A stretch of 64,000 nucleotides of DNA from Armatimonadota bacterium (GTDB lineage: Bacteria > Armatimonadota > Zipacnadia > Zipacnadales > UBA11051), in the NCBI GenBank assembly GCA_013178155.1, contig JABLXH010000002.1:1-64000 (forward strand). Reading direction: 5' to 3'. A program made the translations under genes and the position numbers. Shown here one piece after another: positions 24,531 through 35,341 of the stretch. The notes under the pieces were generated by a model, which was not told where the DNA came from, did not search any database, and worked only from the letters and a program-made list of their open reading frames with translations. Positions within the stretch are counted from its first letter, which is position 1. Each line of letters begins with the position of its first letter.

Positions 24531-26192
24531 ATGAAGAAGTACAGTGGTCCAGTGGTCGAAGGCCTGACGCGAGCGCCCTCGCGGGCGCTGCTGTACGCTT
24601 GTGGGTATACAAAGCGCCAGCTCATGGAGAAGCCGTTTATTGGCATCGCGAACGCTTACAGCGACGTGGTGCCCGGCCATATCGGTCTCAACCAACTGGC
24701 ACGTTCGGTGGAACAGGGCATTGCCGCTGGCGGGGGCGTGCCGATGAACTTCGGCATTCCTGCCATCTGTGACGGGGTGGCGATGGGGCACGCGGGCATG
24801 TTCTACTCACTGCCGAGCCGTGAGCTGATCGCTGACAGCGTGGAGAGCATGGCCCGCGCGCACGGCTTTGATGGCCTCGTGCTGTTGACCGACTGCGACA
24901 AGATCACCCCCGGGATGCTGATGGCGGCCGGGCGACTGGACATTCCGGCCATCGTGGTGACCGCCGGCCCGATGCTGACGGGGCGGTACCAGGGTCGGCG
25001 CCTGGACCTGGTGCGGGACACCTTCGAGGCCGTGGGGCGGGCTCAGGCCGGTGTCATCAGCCCGGAGGAACTGGAGGCGCTGGAGGTCGAGGCCTGCCCC
25101 GGGTGCGGGTCCTGTCAGGGGCTTTACACCGCCAACACCATGCAGTGCCTGACCGAGGCCATGGGCATGAGCCTCCCCGGCTGCGCCACGGCGCTGGCTG
25201 GCATGGCCCGCAAGGCCCGGATCGCCCAGGAATCGGGTGAGCGCATCGTGGGGATGGTGCGAGAGGACCTGACACCGCGCAAGATCATGACCCGAGCAGC
25301 CATCCGCAACGCCATCCGTATGGATATGGTGTTGGGCGGGTCCACCAACACGACCCTGCATATCCCGGCCATCGCCCATGAGGCAGGCGTGGACATCGCT
25401 TTGGAGGAGTTTGACGAGCTCTCCCGGGTGACCCCGCAGCTTTGTCACATTCGTCCGTCAGGCGACCACTTCATGGAGGACCTGGAGTGGGCTGGTGGCA
25501 TCCCGGCGGTGCTTAACGTCATCCAGGACATGCTGGAAGACAACATCACCTGCAGCGGGGAGATGATCAGCGCCATCGCGGCGCGGGGCGTTGTCACTGA
25601 CCCTGAGGTCATTCGGCCGCTGGACAAGGCCTACCGACCCGAGGGCGGGATCGCCATTCTCAGGGGAAACCTGTGCCCGGATGGCGCAGTGGTCAAGCAG
25701 TCGGCGGTGAGCGAGCGCATGCGCCAGTTCCGGGGCCCGGCGGTCTGCTTCGACAGCGAGGAGGCAGCGATGCAGGCCATCCTGGACGACAGGATCCCCG
25801 ATGGGTCCTGGTGCGTGGTGCGGTTCGAGGGGCCCAAGGGCGGACCGGGCATGCGTGAGATGCTCAACCCGACCGCGGCCCTGGCGGGCATGGGCAAGAC
25901 CGACAAGGTGGCCCTGCTGACCGACGGTCGCTTCTCGGGCGGCACGCGTGGTCCGTGCATCGGACACGTGTCACCCGAAGCCGCCGAGGGGGGCCTGATT
26001 GGCCTCATCCAGGACGGTGACCTGATTGAGGTGGACCTTGATGCGCGGCAACTCAATCTGCTGGTGGACGAGGCAGAACTGGCGCGACGGCGAGCGAGCT
26101 GGGTGCCGCCGGCGCCGAAGGTCAAGACCGGCTGGCTGGCCAGATATGCCCGAAACGTGACCAGTGCGGGCAAGGGTGCGGTGATGGCCTGA
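24531..26192 (+). CDS. ilvD: Dihydroxy-acid dehydratase
   Basis: Dehydrates 2,3-dihydroxy-isovalerate and -3-methylvalerate in valine and isoleucine synthesis; 553 residues. Iron-sulfur Cys residues lie in [12 protein letters not shown] and ACPGCGSC. At the place where [2Fe-2S] enzymes have PCN the sequence reads VVPGHIG, as in E. coli, which points to an oxygen-sensitive [4Fe-4S] enzyme. The ATG at 24531 follows GGAGGCGAGAG; frame upstream is T-box leader, not protein. It is the first gene after the valine T-box. Confidence 0.96.
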   Translation: MKKYSGPVVEGLTRAPSRALLYACGYTKRQLMEKPFIGIANAYSDVVPGHIGLNQLARSVEQGIAAGGGVPMNFGIPAICDGVAMGHAGMFYSLPSRELIADSVESMARAHGFDGLVLLTDCDKITPGMLMAAGRLDIPAIVVTAGPMLTGRYQGRRLDLVRDTFEAVGRAQAGVISPEELEALEVEACPGCGSCQGLYTANTMQCLTEAMGMSLPGCATALAGMARKARIAQESGERIVGMVREDLTPRKIMTRAAIRNAIRMDMVLGGSTNTTLHIPAIAHEAGVDIALEEFDELSRVTPQLCHIRPSGDHFMEDLEWAGGIPAVLNVIQDMLEDNITCSGEMISAIAARGVVTDPEVIRPLDKAYRPEGGIAILRGNLCPDGAVVKQSAVSERMRQFRGPAVCFDSEEAAMQAILDDRIPDGSWCVVRFEGPKGGPGMREMLNPTAALAGMGKTDKVALLTDGRFSGGTRGPCIGHVSPEAAEGGLIGLIQDGDLIEVDLDARQLNLLVDEAELARRRASWVPPAPKVKTGWLARYARNVTSAGKGAVMA

Positions 26193-26229
26193 GGGCGTGC
26201 CCGCACGTGCTGAAGCTTGAGGTGCAGAC

Positions 26230-27921
26230 ATGTCTATGACAACTATGCGGGGCGCGGACGCCGTGGTGAGGGTGCTACAGGAAGAGGGAGTGGACACCGT
26301 CTTCGGTATTCCCGGCGGCCAGATGATCCCTATCTATGACGCGCTCTATGACACACCCATCCGCAATGTGTTGGTGCGCCACGAGCAGGGCGCCGCGCAC
26401 ATGGCGGACGGTTTTGCCCGGGCCAGCGGCCGGGTTGGCGTCTGCATGGCTACGAGTGGCCCGGGAGCGCTGAACCTGGTCACCGGCCTGTGCAACGCCA
26501 TGATGGACAGCATCCCCATGGTGGCTATCACCGGCCAGGTGACCCGTCCAGCGATCGGCCGGGACTCCTTTCAGGAAGCTGACACCACGGGGGTCACTAT
26601 CCCGGTAACCAAGCACAACTACCTGGTCAAGGACGAAGCCGAGTTGGCGGACACGCTGCGCGAGGCTTTCTACCTGGCGGCCACCGGTCGCCCGGGGCCC
26701 GTGCTGGTGGACATCCCCGGCGACGTGGCTCGCGCCCAGGTGCCCTTCAACGAGCGCTGCATTGAGTGCCTGGATGCCTACGAGGAGCCGTTGCGGCCGG
26801 TCCCCGAGGACATCGAGCGGGCGGCAGAGATGATCAACGCCGCCGAGCGGCCCTTGCTGTACATCGGCGGCGGCGTCATCTCTGCTAACGCCTCGGACCT
26901 GCTGACCGAGCTGTCTGACAAGTGCAACCTGGCGGTGGTGCACACGCTGATGGGCAAGGGGGGGTTCCCGGAGAGCCGTGAGCTTTCTATGGGGATGCCC
27001 GGGATGCATGGGATGGCCTACGCCAGCCATGCGCTGCACGAGTGTGACCTGATGGTGGTCATCGGGGCACGGTTCGACGACCGCGTGACCGGCGATCTAT
27101 CACGCTTCTCCCCGGGGACGAAGGTTATCCACATTGACATTGATGCGGCCGAGATCGGCAAGGTGCGCGAGGCGCACGTGCCCATCATCTGCGATGCCCG
27201 GGTCGCCCTGGAGGCCCTCCTGCCGTTGTGCAGGGAGCGGGGGCGTACGGCCTGGGAGGAGCACCTGTTGCAGGAGAAGCAGCGCCTGCCGCTGACATAC
27301 ACCTGGGACAACACCGGCATGCCGCCGCAGTTCGTGGTCCAGAAGCTGTATGAGGTGACGCAGGGCGAGGCCATCGTGACCACAGAAGTGGGGCAGAACC
27401 AGATGTGGGCGGCGCAGTACTACAAGATTGACCGTCCGCGCCACTTCCTGTCCAGCAGCGGGCTGGGGACCATGGGCTTTGGGTTCCCGGCCGCCATCGG
27501 CGCCCAGTTTGCACGCCCTGAAGCCCTGGTGGTAGACATCGCCGGCGATGGGTCTATCCAGATGAACATCCAGGAGATGGCCACAGCCATGGACTTCGGG
27601 CTGCCGGTGAAGATCTGCATCCTCAACAACGGCTACCTGGGAATGGTGCGCCAGTGGCAGGACCTGTTCTTCGACAAGCGGTACTCCGGGGTTGAGTTGT
27701 CGGCACGACCGGACTGGGTCAAGCTGGCGGAGGCTTACGGGGCCGTGGGGTTCTCCACTGACGACCCGGAGCAGGTCGTGCCGATCATGGAACGGGCTTT
27801 GGAGGTCACGGACCGGCCTGTGATCATGGACTTTCGTGTGTCCAGGGAAGAGAATGTTTTCCCCTTCATCCCGGCCGGTCAGGGCGTGGAGAACATGATG
27901 CTGGAGCCGCCGCGGCAATAG
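26230..27921 (+). CDS. ilvB: Acetolactate synthase, large catalytic subunit
   Basis: ThDP enzyme of 563 residues that condenses pyruvate with pyruvate or 2-ketobutyrate. N-terminal GIPGGQMIPIYDAL and RHEQGAAHMADGFAR contain the catalytic Glu region. The ThDP-Mg motif is GDGSIQMNIQEMATA followed by CILNN near residue 455. It lies 37 bases after ilvD in the same transcript. The regulatory subunit is present but separated from it by an unrelated gene. Confidence 0.95.
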   Translation: MSMTTMRGADAVVRVLQEEGVDTVFGIPGGQMIPIYDALYDTPIRNVLVRHEQGAAHMADGFARASGRVGVCMATSGPGALNLVTGLCNAMMDSIPMVAITGQVTRPAIGRDSFQEADTTGVTIPVTKHNYLVKDEAELADTLREAFYLAATGRPGPVLVDIPGDVARAQVPFNERCIECLDAYEEPLRPVPEDIERAAEMINAAERPLLYIGGGVISANASDLLTELSDKCNLAVVHTLMGKGGFPESRELSMGMPGMHGMAYASHALHECDLMVVIGARFDDRVTGDLSRFSPGTKVIHIDIDAAEIGKVREAHVPIICDARVALEALLPLCRERGRTAWEEHLLQEKQRLPLTYTWDNTGMPPQFVVQKLYEVTQGEAIVTTEVGQNQMWAAQYYKIDRPRHFLSSSGLGTMGFGFPAAIGAQFARPEALVVDIAGDGSIQMNIQEMATAMDFGLPVKICILNNGYLGMVRQWQDLFFDKRYSGVELSARPDWVKLAEAYGAVGFSTDDPEQVVPIMERALEVTDRPVIMDFRVSREENVFPFIPAGQGVENMMLEPPRQ

Positions 27922-27938
27922 AGCGGCAGGGGGCGGCG

Positions 27939-28676
27939 ATGGGACGCGCATACGTGATGATGCTGGCAGTGGCTGCCTTGGGGGCGCTGACGAGTGCCGT
28001 GCCCGCCGCCCCCGTCAATGACCCGTTGGTGGTGCTGAGCGCGGGGGTGGCGGGAGCGCTGGTCTATGTGGCGCCAACCGCTCGCGTCCGCGAACAGACC
28101 GCCGAGTCGCTCGAGGCGAGCGAGGTCGCCTTTCGGCGCGGCTTCTATCGGGGCGTGACACCGCTTCAGGTCTCGGTGCCGCCGGGCGAGTACGTGGTAT
28201 CGGTGGCCCTGCCGACGGAGTACAACATGCGGGAGGCCATGCGCCGCGCTGCTGAGCTGACTTGGGACGGCTACAACCAGCACGCCATTGTGCTGGATTC
28301 CAGGACCGATACATGGCGCTATGCCCACTCCTACGTGGTCAAGAAGGTCCCCGGGGAACCCCTGACGGTCTTTGCGGCCTTTACTCCGTCTGGTACACCC
28401 GGGCAGTGTGTGGTCCTTTCTCCTGCCGGGGGAAGCACCGTGGCCTTCACGGCTACGGCGGAAGAGGCACTGGCAAAGCTGGACGCCGCGGGTCTGCCCG
28501 GCCCGTTCGCCGACGAAGTGGCAGACGCAGTGATGGCCGGGAAGAAGGTCTTGCTGACCACCGGCGATACGCGCTGGGCCGTATATGCCGCTGGCCGTGC
28601 GACGCTGGATATCCGGCGGGCGCGGGCCACTGGCACCTGGTCGGGGCGACGCCTGAGTGTCCTGACTCCCGAGTGA
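27939..28676 (+). CDS. Secreted protein of unknown function, PEGA-like segment, between ilvB and ilvN
   Basis: 245 residues with a signal peptide ending at about residue 24 (AVPAAP). Residues 30-95 contain YRGVTPLQVSVPPGEYVVSVA, which resembles the PEGA fold of surface proteins (GTTPLxxxLPPGxYxV). I recognise nothing in the rest. It begins 17 bases after ilvB and ends about 56 before ilvN, in the same direction, so it should be co-transcribed. An exported protein has no obvious job in acetolactate synthase. Possibly a late insertion. Confidence 0.75.
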   Translation: MGRAYVMMLAVAALGALTSAVPAAPVNDPLVVLSAGVAGALVYVAPTARVREQTAESLEASEVAFRRGFYRGVTPLQVSVPPGEYVVSVALPTEYNMREAMRRAAELTWDGYNQHAIVLDSRTDTWRYAHSYVVKKVPGEPLTVFAAFTPSGTPGQCVVLSPAGGSTVAFTATAEEALAKLDAAGLPGPFADEVADAVMAGKKVLLTTGDTRWAVYAAGRATLDIRRARATGTWSGRRLSVLTPE

Positions 28677-28732
28677 TGGCACCCCACAGAGGGCCGGCCA
28701 GCCGTGGTCCGGTCCGGAATGAGGTGAATCGT

Positions 28733-29218
28733 TTGAAGCACACGATCTCCGCACTGGTGAAGAATCGGCCGCGCGTGCTGACCCGCATCGCGGGGCTGTT
28801 CGCCCGCCGCGGCTTCAACATTGACAGCCTGACCGTCAGCACCACCGAGAACCCAAACTCGTCGCGCATGACTATCGTCGTGGACGCCGATGACGCGACG
28901 CTGGCGCAGATCTGCAAGCAGCTCTCCAAGCTGCATGATGTGCAGCGGGTCATAGACCACACCGGTGAGGCGCTGGTGGAGCGAGAGATCTGCCTGGTCA
29001 AGCTCCGACCACCGCGCGAGCGCCGCAGTGAAGTGCTGCAGTTGGTTGACGTCTTCCGCGGGGATGTGGTGGACATCGGTGGCGACGTGCTGACCGTGCA
29101 AGTCGTGGGCGGGCCCACCAAGGTAGACGCTTTTGTCAGCACCATGCAGGAGTTCGGCATCGTGGAGATGGTGCGCACGGGCAAGGTGGTGCTCACCCGC
29201 GGCACGCAGGCCACATGA
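28733..29218 (+). CDS. ilvN: Acetolactate synthase, small regulatory subunit
   Basis: 161-residue ACT protein that activates IlvB and carries the valine feedback site. The N-terminal ACT domain reads SALVKNRPRVLTRIAGLFARRGFNID, and the C-domain contains RGDVVDIGGDVLTVQVVG. Start is TTG at 28733 with GAGGTG 6 bases upstream. An in-frame GTG nine bases earlier overlaps that ribosome site. Confidence 0.94.
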   Translation: MKHTISALVKNRPRVLTRIAGLFARRGFNIDSLTVSTTENPNSSRMTIVVDADDATLAQICKQLSKLHDVQRVIDHTGEALVEREICLVKLRPPRERRSEVLQLVDVFRGDVVDIGGDVLTVQVVGGPTKVDAFVSTMQEFGIVEMVRTGKVVLTRGTQAT

Positions 29219-29239
29219 GCTGTCTGGGAAGTGAGAGCC

Positions 29240-29836
29240 ATGTTCCGTACCGCGCTGGCGCTGGGCAGCATCCTGCTGACGTCGATCTGTTGCGCCACAG
29301 ACAGCCCTCCGGTTTTTGAGCGGCGGGACCTGTCGGGGGCAACGTTTCGTCAATGCCGGTTGGCGGATGTCCGGCTGGATGGCTGCGCACTGAGCGGGTT
29401 GCAGGTCGTGCGTTCGTCGGGAGACGGTCTGAAGCTGGAAGACTGTGCGCTGCGGCTTACTATGCGAAGGACGGAGCTGGATGATCTGCGGGCCGAGAGG
29501 CTAAGCCTAAGCGACGCCCGGTTCGAATATTGCACACTGCGAGGCGTTCAGATCTATGGACTGGAAGGAAGCGAGTTGAGGGTGGAACGCGCGGACCTGC
29601 GTGACACCCGCTGGGAGTACGTCGAGACGCCCGACGGCTACTTCAACCGCTGTGAGTGGCGCGGCAGCGAGTTCGACAGCGCTGACTTCGAGTGGACTCG
29701 TTTCGACTATGGTTCCTTCCGCAACGCCCGGTTCTACCGGACGGACCTGTCCTTTGTGACTCTGGACAACTGCGACATCCGCGGTCTGACGATAAATGGC
29801 GTACGGATAGATGAGTTGCTGGCCCGGCGATGGTAG
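29240..29836 (+). CDS. Exported pentapeptide-repeat protein
   Basis: 198 residues: a signal peptide (SILLTSICCA), then pentapeptide-like repeats A(D/N)LxX, such as DLSGATFRQCRLADVRLDGC and SADFEWTRFDYGSF. The quadrilateral beta-helix this predicts is about 170 residues long. The repeats are imperfect and rich in C and R. It sits in the ilv cluster between ilvN and the small membrane gene. Function unknown. The ATG at 29240 is preceded by a possible GTG at 29231. Confidence 0.78.
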   Translation: MFRTALALGSILLTSICCATDSPPVFERRDLSGATFRQCRLADVRLDGCALSGLQVVRSSGDGLKLEDCALRLTMRRTELDDLRAERLSLSDARFEYCTLRGVQIYGLEGSELRVERADLRDTRWEYVETPDGYFNRCEWRGSEFDSADFEWTRFDYGSFRNARFYRTDLSFVTLDNCDIRGLTINGVRIDELLARRW

Positions 29837-29884
29837 GGTCGCTGCCCGTCGGCCACTGAACTGCCCATAGCGCTACTCTTGCCC

Positions 29885-30232
29885 ATGGACACCTGGCACG
29901 AACTCATAGACCTGAACCGGTTTGAGGCGCTGATGCGGGCCGTGGCTCTGGTGCTGCCGGCGGTCGGGGCGCTTCTGGGGCTGGGGGTTGGGCTGGTGCG
30001 GAAGGCGCTGCGGCCGGCCCTGGTCCGCGGTGTGGCCTTCGGACTGCTGGGGCCCATCATCTACGGGCTATGGCGGTTCTTCGCCTGGATGGTGCGCTAT
30101 GACCCGGTGACAGGCTATTGCGGCCTGCACAGGGTTTCAGTATTATTGCTCAATGTCGTCATCTTCGCCCTGGTCGGGATCGGCCTCGGCGTCCTGTATG
30201 GACGGTTGCTCAGGCCGGCCTCGACGCAGTGA
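29885..30232 (+). CDS. Small integral membrane protein, unknown function
   Basis: 116 residues with three predicted transmembrane segments: residues 20-40 (VLPAVGALLGLGVGLV), 48-68 and 85-108 (VSVLLLNVVIFALVGIGLGV). No family recognised. It lies in the ilv cluster with no visible promoter of its own, 48 bases after the pentapeptide gene and 135 bases before ilvC. Confidence 0.7.
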   Translation: MDTWHELIDLNRFEALMRAVALVLPAVGALLGLGVGLVRKALRPALVRGVAFGLLGPIIYGLWRFFAWMVRYDPVTGYCGLHRVSVLLLNVVIFALVGIGLGVLYGRLLRPASTQ

Positions 30233-30244
30233 CCCGGTCGGGTG

Positions 30245-30269
30245 CCACTGCCAGCCGTGCTGGCAGTGG
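30245..30269 (+). other. Perfect hairpin before ilvC
   Basis: CCACTGCCAGC and GCTGGCAGTGG pair across a CGT loop. There is no T-run, so it may be an mRNA processing or stability element between the upstream genes and ilvC rather than a terminator. Confidence 0.5.
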
Positions 30270-30367
30270 GGTAGGGGCCGCGCGGCCAGGCAGCCCGGCC
30301 GTGGCATCCCCTGATGGAGCGAACATTACGGGCGCAGCAAGCCCCGCAGTTGAGGGAGGATTTCCCC

Positions 30368-31369
<1,002 letters not shown>

Positions 31370-31404
31370 GTCTGTCGGGCGAATAGCGACGGGTGACAGG
31401 GAGA

Positions 31405-31433
31405 GGGCCGGAGAGGACGAAGCTCTCCGGCCC
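31405..31433 (+). terminator. Probable terminator after ilvC
   Basis: GGGCCGGAGAG pairs with CTCTCCGGCCC across a 7-base loop, followed by CGTCTCTCT, a weak T-rich tract. It would end the T-box-ilv transcript before yraN. Confidence 0.6.
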
Positions 31434-31478
31434 CGTCTCTCTGCAGGGCTGGTGCCGTCGTTGACTTGTGAGGCTGTC

Positions 31479-31904
31479 ATGGTCGGGAACGTGCTGGCCC
31501 GGCTGCGTGTCTGGCTCGGCCTCTCGCCACTGCCTACCGATCGCCGATCACTGGGGCGGCGCGGCGAAGACGTGGCCGCGAGGTTCCTGGAGCAGCAGGG
31601 CTTTCGCATCCTGGATCGTAACCTGCGCACCCGGCAGGGCGAAGCCGATCTGGTCTGCCTGGATGGCGAGACCCTCGTCATCGTAGAGGTGAAGTCGGGC
31701 CAGGATGACCCTGACCATCCGCCACAGGTCCACGTCGGGCGCGAGAAGCAGCGCACGTTGCTGGCCCTGGCCGAGGCCGAACAGAAGCGGCGCGGGATGC
31801 TGGGCCGGTCGGTGCGGGTGGATGTGGTTGAGATCGTTTGGCGCCAAGATGGCCGAAGCCATGCCCTCAGACATTACCCCGGGGCCGTCAGCAACGTTCA
31901 CTGA
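31479..31904 (+). CDS. yraN: UPF0102/YraN family nuclease-like protein
   Basis: 141 residues with the YraN fold: LGRRGEDVAARFLEQQGFRILDRNLR, followed by the PD-(D/E)xK-type core GEADLVCLDGETLVIVEVK. YraN proteins are predicted endonucleases often found near rnhB and ribosomal protein genes; here the neighbours are ilvC and leuC. ATG at 31479 follows GAGG. Confidence 0.88.
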   Translation: MVGNVLARLRVWLGLSPLPTDRRSLGRRGEDVAARFLEQQGFRILDRNLRTRQGEADLVCLDGETLVIVEVKSGQDDPDHPPQVHVGREKQRTLLALAEAEQKRRGMLGRSVRVDVVEIVWRQDGRSHALRHYPGAVSNVH

Positions 31905-31930
31905 CCGAGGCCCTGGGACGGCCCCTGCCC

Positions 31931-31959
31931 TTGACCTGCCACGTCTGCCCATCTATACT
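31931..31959 (+). promoter_or_regulatory. leuC promoter
   Basis: TTGACC, 17-base spacer, TATACT. Start near 31966, so the transcript begins directly with the hairpin described next. Confidence 0.85.
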
Positions 31960-31966
31960 TCGTCAT

Positions 31967-32026
31967 GCAGGCTCCCGTGGTTGTGACTGACCCGTGGGAG
32001 CCTGCAAATGCCCCTTCCTAGGCTCC
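31967..32026 (+). promoter_or_regulatory. leuC leader with two alternative hairpins
   Basis: GCAGGCTCCC (31967-31976) pairs with GGGAGCCTGC (31996-32005). A second copy of the left arm, AGGCTCC (32020-32026), can pair with the same right arm instead, just ahead of the GAGGTG ribosome site at 32031. Mutually exclusive pairing of this kind can be regulatory, but no ligand motif is recognised and there is no T-run. Confidence 0.4.
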
Positions 32027-32041
32027 TTCTGAGGTGTAACC

Positions 32042-33295
32042 ATGACCATCACCGAGAAGCTGCTGGCGCGCGCCGCTGACCTGGACGCTTGCCGGCCCGG
32101 GGATTTCGTCACCTGCAAACTGGATATGGTACTGGCCAATGACATCACGGCCCCTATCGCCATTGACCAGTTTCGGGAGATGGGAGCCACCGCGGTCTTC
32201 GACCGGGCCAAGGTGGCGCTGGTCGCCGATCATTCGACCCCGACCAAGGACATCAAGGCGGCGCAACTCGTCAAGAAGATGCGCGACTTTGCCCGCGAGA
32301 TGGGCATCGTGAACTTCTACGAGGGTTGCCACGGGGGCATCGAGCACATCATCCTGCCGGACTTTGGGCTGGTGTTGCCGGGTGACGTAGTCATTGGCGC
32401 CGACAGCCATACCTGCACCTACGGAGCGCTGGGGGCCTTCGCCACCGGCGTTGGCAGCACCGACGCCGCGGCGGCCATGGCCACCGGCGAGTGCTGGTTC
32501 AGGGTACCGGAGAGCATGCGTTTCCGCTTCAGCGGTACGTTGCGTCCCTGGGTGACGGGGAAGGATCTGATTCTTTACACTATCGGCCAGATCGGCGTGG
32601 ACGGGGCCCGCTACCGGGCCATGGAGTTTGTGGGCGAGACGATCGAGAACCTGCCCATGCACGAGCGCTTCACCATCTGCAATATGGCCATCGAGGCCGG
32701 CGGCAAGAGCGGGATCATCGCCCCGGATGACACCACAAAGGCCTATGTGGACCAGCGTGCAAAGCGTGACTACGTGATGCTCCAAAGCGATGCCGACGCC
32801 GACTATGCCGAATGCTATGACTGGGACGCCTCGGTTCTGGAGCCCCAGGTGAGTTTCCCGCACCTGCCGGAGAACGCCCGGCCGCTGTCGGCAGTGGGGG
32901 AGGTCCCGATTGATCAGGCCGTGGTCGGCGCCTGTACCAACGGGCGCCTGGAGGACCTGCGACTGGCGGCGGAGGTGCTCAAAGGCCGCACGGTGGACCC
33001 CAACGTGCGCTGCATCATCATCCCCGGCAGTCAGGAGATCCATCTGCAGGCGACCCGGGAGGGCCTCGTGGAGTTGTTCCTCGAAGCCGGGTGTGTCGTC
33101 AGCCCGCCGACCTGCGGGCCGTGCCTGGGCGGCCACATGGGCATCCTGGCCGAGGGTGAGCGGGCCATCGCCACCACGAACCGCAATTTCGTGGGGCGCA
33201 TGGGGCATGTGACCAGCGAGGTCTACCTGGCTAACCCGGCGGTCACCGCGGCGAGTGCGGTCCTGGGGCGCATCGGCGGGCCGGACGAGTTGTAG
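32042..33295 (+). CDS. leuC: 3-Isopropylmalate dehydratase, large subunit (short archaeal/thermophile type)
   Basis: [4Fe-4S] aconitase-family subunit, 417 residues, the short LeuC/HacA class. Cluster Cys residues are in [10 protein letters not shown] and [14 protein letters not shown]; the family signature VGACTNGR is near residue 297. With LeuD it isomerises 2-isopropylmalate in leucine synthesis. Homoaconitase activity is an alternative for this short class, but adjacency to ilv genes favours leucine. leuA and leuB are not in the window. Confidence 0.9.
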   Translation: MTITEKLLARAADLDACRPGDFVTCKLDMVLANDITAPIAIDQFREMGATAVFDRAKVALVADHSTPTKDIKAAQLVKKMRDFAREMGIVNFYEGCHGGIEHIILPDFGLVLPGDVVIGADSHTCTYGALGAFATGVGSTDAAAAMATGECWFRVPESMRFRFSGTLRPWVTGKDLILYTIGQIGVDGARYRAMEFVGETIENLPMHERFTICNMAIEAGGKSGIIAPDDTTKAYVDQRAKRDYVMLQSDADADYAECYDWDASVLEPQVSFPHLPENARPLSAVGEVPIDQAVVGACTNGRLEDLRLAAEVLKGRTVDPNVRCIIIPGSQEIHLQATREGLVELFLEAGCVVSPPTCGPCLGGHMGILAEGERAIATTNRNFVGRMGHVTSEVYLANPAVTAASAVLGRIGGPDEL

Positions 33296-33383
33296 ATGGC
33301 GCACCAGCGGATCGCCCAACGGGGGCTTTTCTGCCAACAGGCTCCGCAGCAGTAGCCATGACGAACCGACCAAAGGTGATACC

Positions 33384-33881
33384 ATGCCCATCCAAGGCAC
33401 CGTACACAAGTTCGGCGACCACGTGGATACGGATGTCATTATCCCGGCCCGCTATCTGGGGACCACCGACCCGGGTGAGCTTGCCTCCCATTGCATGGAG
33501 GACATAGACGCCGACTTCGTCAAGCGCGTCCGGCCGGGCGACATCATCGTCGCAGGACGGAACTTCGGCTGCGGCAGCTCGCGGGAGCATGCGCCGATCG
33601 CCATCAAGGCAGCCGGCATCTCAGTGGTGATCGCGGCTACCTTTGCCCGCATCTTCTACCGCAACGCGCTGAACATCGCCCTGCCCATCGTGGAGTGTTC
33701 CGAGGCGGCTGAAAGCATCAACGCTGGAGACACGGTTGAGGTGGACCTGAAGGGCGGAGTCATCCGCGACCTGACCACCGGACAGGACTTCGCCTTCGCC
33801 CCGCTGGTCGGCGCTGCCCAGGACCTGATCCAGGCCGGGGGTCTGGTGGAGCTGACCAGGCAGCGACTGGCGGCCCGGTAG
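33384..33881 (+). CDS. leuD: 3-Isopropylmalate dehydratase, small subunit
   Basis: 165 residues, the swivelling domain. [16 protein letters not shown] includes the substrate-recognition loop. [16 protein letters not shown] is the family active-site motif. ATG at 33384 is 88 bases after leuC in the same direction. Partner of the preceding subunit. Confidence 0.92.
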   Translation: MPIQGTVHKFGDHVDTDVIIPARYLGTTDPGELASHCMEDIDADFVKRVRPGDIIVAGRNFGCGSSREHAPIAIKAAGISVVIAATFARIFYRNALNIALPIVECSEAAESINAGDTVEVDLKGGVIRDLTTGQDFAFAPLVGAAQDLIQAGGLVELTRQRLAAR

Positions 33882-33963
33882 GTCGCCGAGGCCCCGCACC
33901 AGGGTTTGGCCGATTGCGCGACGCACCAGAGTTGGCCAACGCCCGACGAGAGGCATCACACCG

Positions 33964-35337
33964 ATGGCCCTACCCATCGTCGCCATAGTGGGTCGCACCA
34001 ACGTCGGGAAATCATCCCTGTTCAACCGGCTTGCCGGGCGCAAGCTGGCGGTGGTGGAGGACTTCCCCGGGGTGACCCGTGATCGCGTCTACTCCCAGGC
34101 CGAGCTGGACCGGCGTATGGTCATCTTGGTTGACACAGGGGGCATTGTGGGGGGCGAAGGGGATGAGCTCTTCGCCAAGGTCAAGGACCAGGCGGCACGC
34201 GCTCTGCGGGAAGCAGACGTGATCATCATGATGGTGGACGGCCAGGAAGGCCCCACCGATCTGGACCATGAGGTCGCTGACATCGTTCGCCGCTCCGGCA
34301 AGCCCTACGTCCTGGCGGCCAACAAGATGGAGAAGACCTCGCTTGACTCGGAGGACTTCCTGAGTCTGCGTCTGGGGCTGCCTGTGAACATCTCGGCTAT
34401 TCATGGCCGCGGCCTGCTGGACCTGGTGGAGGACGTCGAGGCGCTGCTGCCGCCCGAGGAGGAACCGGAGTCTCAGCGGGAGGGCGAGCTCGCAGTAGCC
34501 ATTATCGGCAAGCCCAATGTGGGCAAGTCGGCTCTGACCAATGCCATCTTGGGCGAGGAGCGGGTCATCGTCAGCGAGATGCCCGGCACGACGCGCGATG
34601 CCGTCGATACGCCCTTTGAGTACCGGGGCGAGCCGTGGCGGCTGGTGGACACGGCGGGACTGCGGCGTCGTGGCAAGCGCAAGGACACCGAGTTCTACTC
34701 CAGTCTGCGGACGCTCCACGCATTGTCGCGGTCCCAGGTGGCGCTGTGTGTGTTCGATGCCTTCGAGGGCCCCTCGGCGGGTGACGCGCGGGTGGCCGGT
34801 GAGGCTCACGAGGCTGGCCGCGCGCTGGTGCTGGTGGCCAACAAGTGGGACCTGCTCAAGCAGTACGCCCAGCCGACCGAGGACTTCCCGGACCTGAAGC
34901 CGTCGAAGGCGGAGAAGATGCTGAAGTCGGACCTGGAGCGGCTGCTGCGGGACGAGATGCCCTTTGCCAGCTACGCGCCGCTGGTCTTCACCTCCGCCCA
35001 GACCGGCGAGGGGATCGAGGAACTACTCGCCGTCACCCGCAGGGTGGCTGACAACTTCCAGCGGCGCATCGAGACTGGTCCTTTGAACCGTCTCTTGCGA
35101 CAGGCGGTAACAAGACATGCGCCGCCTACCCGCAAGGGCCGGCAACTGAAAGTGCTCTACGGCACCCAGGTACGCACGGGGCCACCGACCTTTGCGCTCT
35201 TCGTCAATGATCCGACCCTGATGCATCTTACTTACGAGCGCTACCTGGTCAACTGCTTGCGACGGGAGTACGATTTCGAGGGCACGCCGCTTCGCCTTCT
35301 GGTGCGGGCGCGCCGTCGCGAGAAGGAGGGAGGCTAA
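33964..35337 (+). CDS. der: GTPase Der (EngA), ribosome assembly
   Basis: Tandem GTPase of 457 residues needed for 50S maturation. First G domain: GRTNVGKSSLFN (residues 8-19), DTGG and NKME. Second G domain: GKPNVGKSALTN near residue 183, DTAGLRRRGK and NKWDLL. The last 90 residues form the KH-like domain. It is followed at 4 bases by plsY, and then gpsA, the usual der-plsY-gpsA string. Confidence 0.97.
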   Translation: MALPIVAIVGRTNVGKSSLFNRLAGRKLAVVEDFPGVTRDRVYSQAELDRRMVILVDTGGIVGGEGDELFAKVKDQAARALREADVIIMMVDGQEGPTDLDHEVADIVRRSGKPYVLAANKMEKTSLDSEDFLSLRLGLPVNISAIHGRGLLDLVEDVEALLPPEEEPESQREGELAVAIIGKPNVGKSALTNAILGEERVIVSEMPGTTRDAVDTPFEYRGEPWRLVDTAGLRRRGKRKDTEFYSSLRTLHALSRSQVALCVFDAFEGPSAGDARVAGEAHEAGRALVLVANKWDLLKQYAQPTEDFPDLKPSKAEKMLKSDLERLLRDEMPFASYAPLVFTSAQTGEGIEELLAVTRRVADNFQRRIETGPLNRLLRQAVTRHAPPTRKGRQLKVLYGTQVRTGPPTFALFVNDPTLMHLTYERYLVNCLRREYDFEGTPLRLLVRARRREKEGG

Positions 35338-35341
35338 CCCC

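Noticed and set aside
30233-30367. Second T-box or terminator before ilvC
   Set aside because: There is a hairpin but no T-box sequence, no T-run and no specifier-loop motif.
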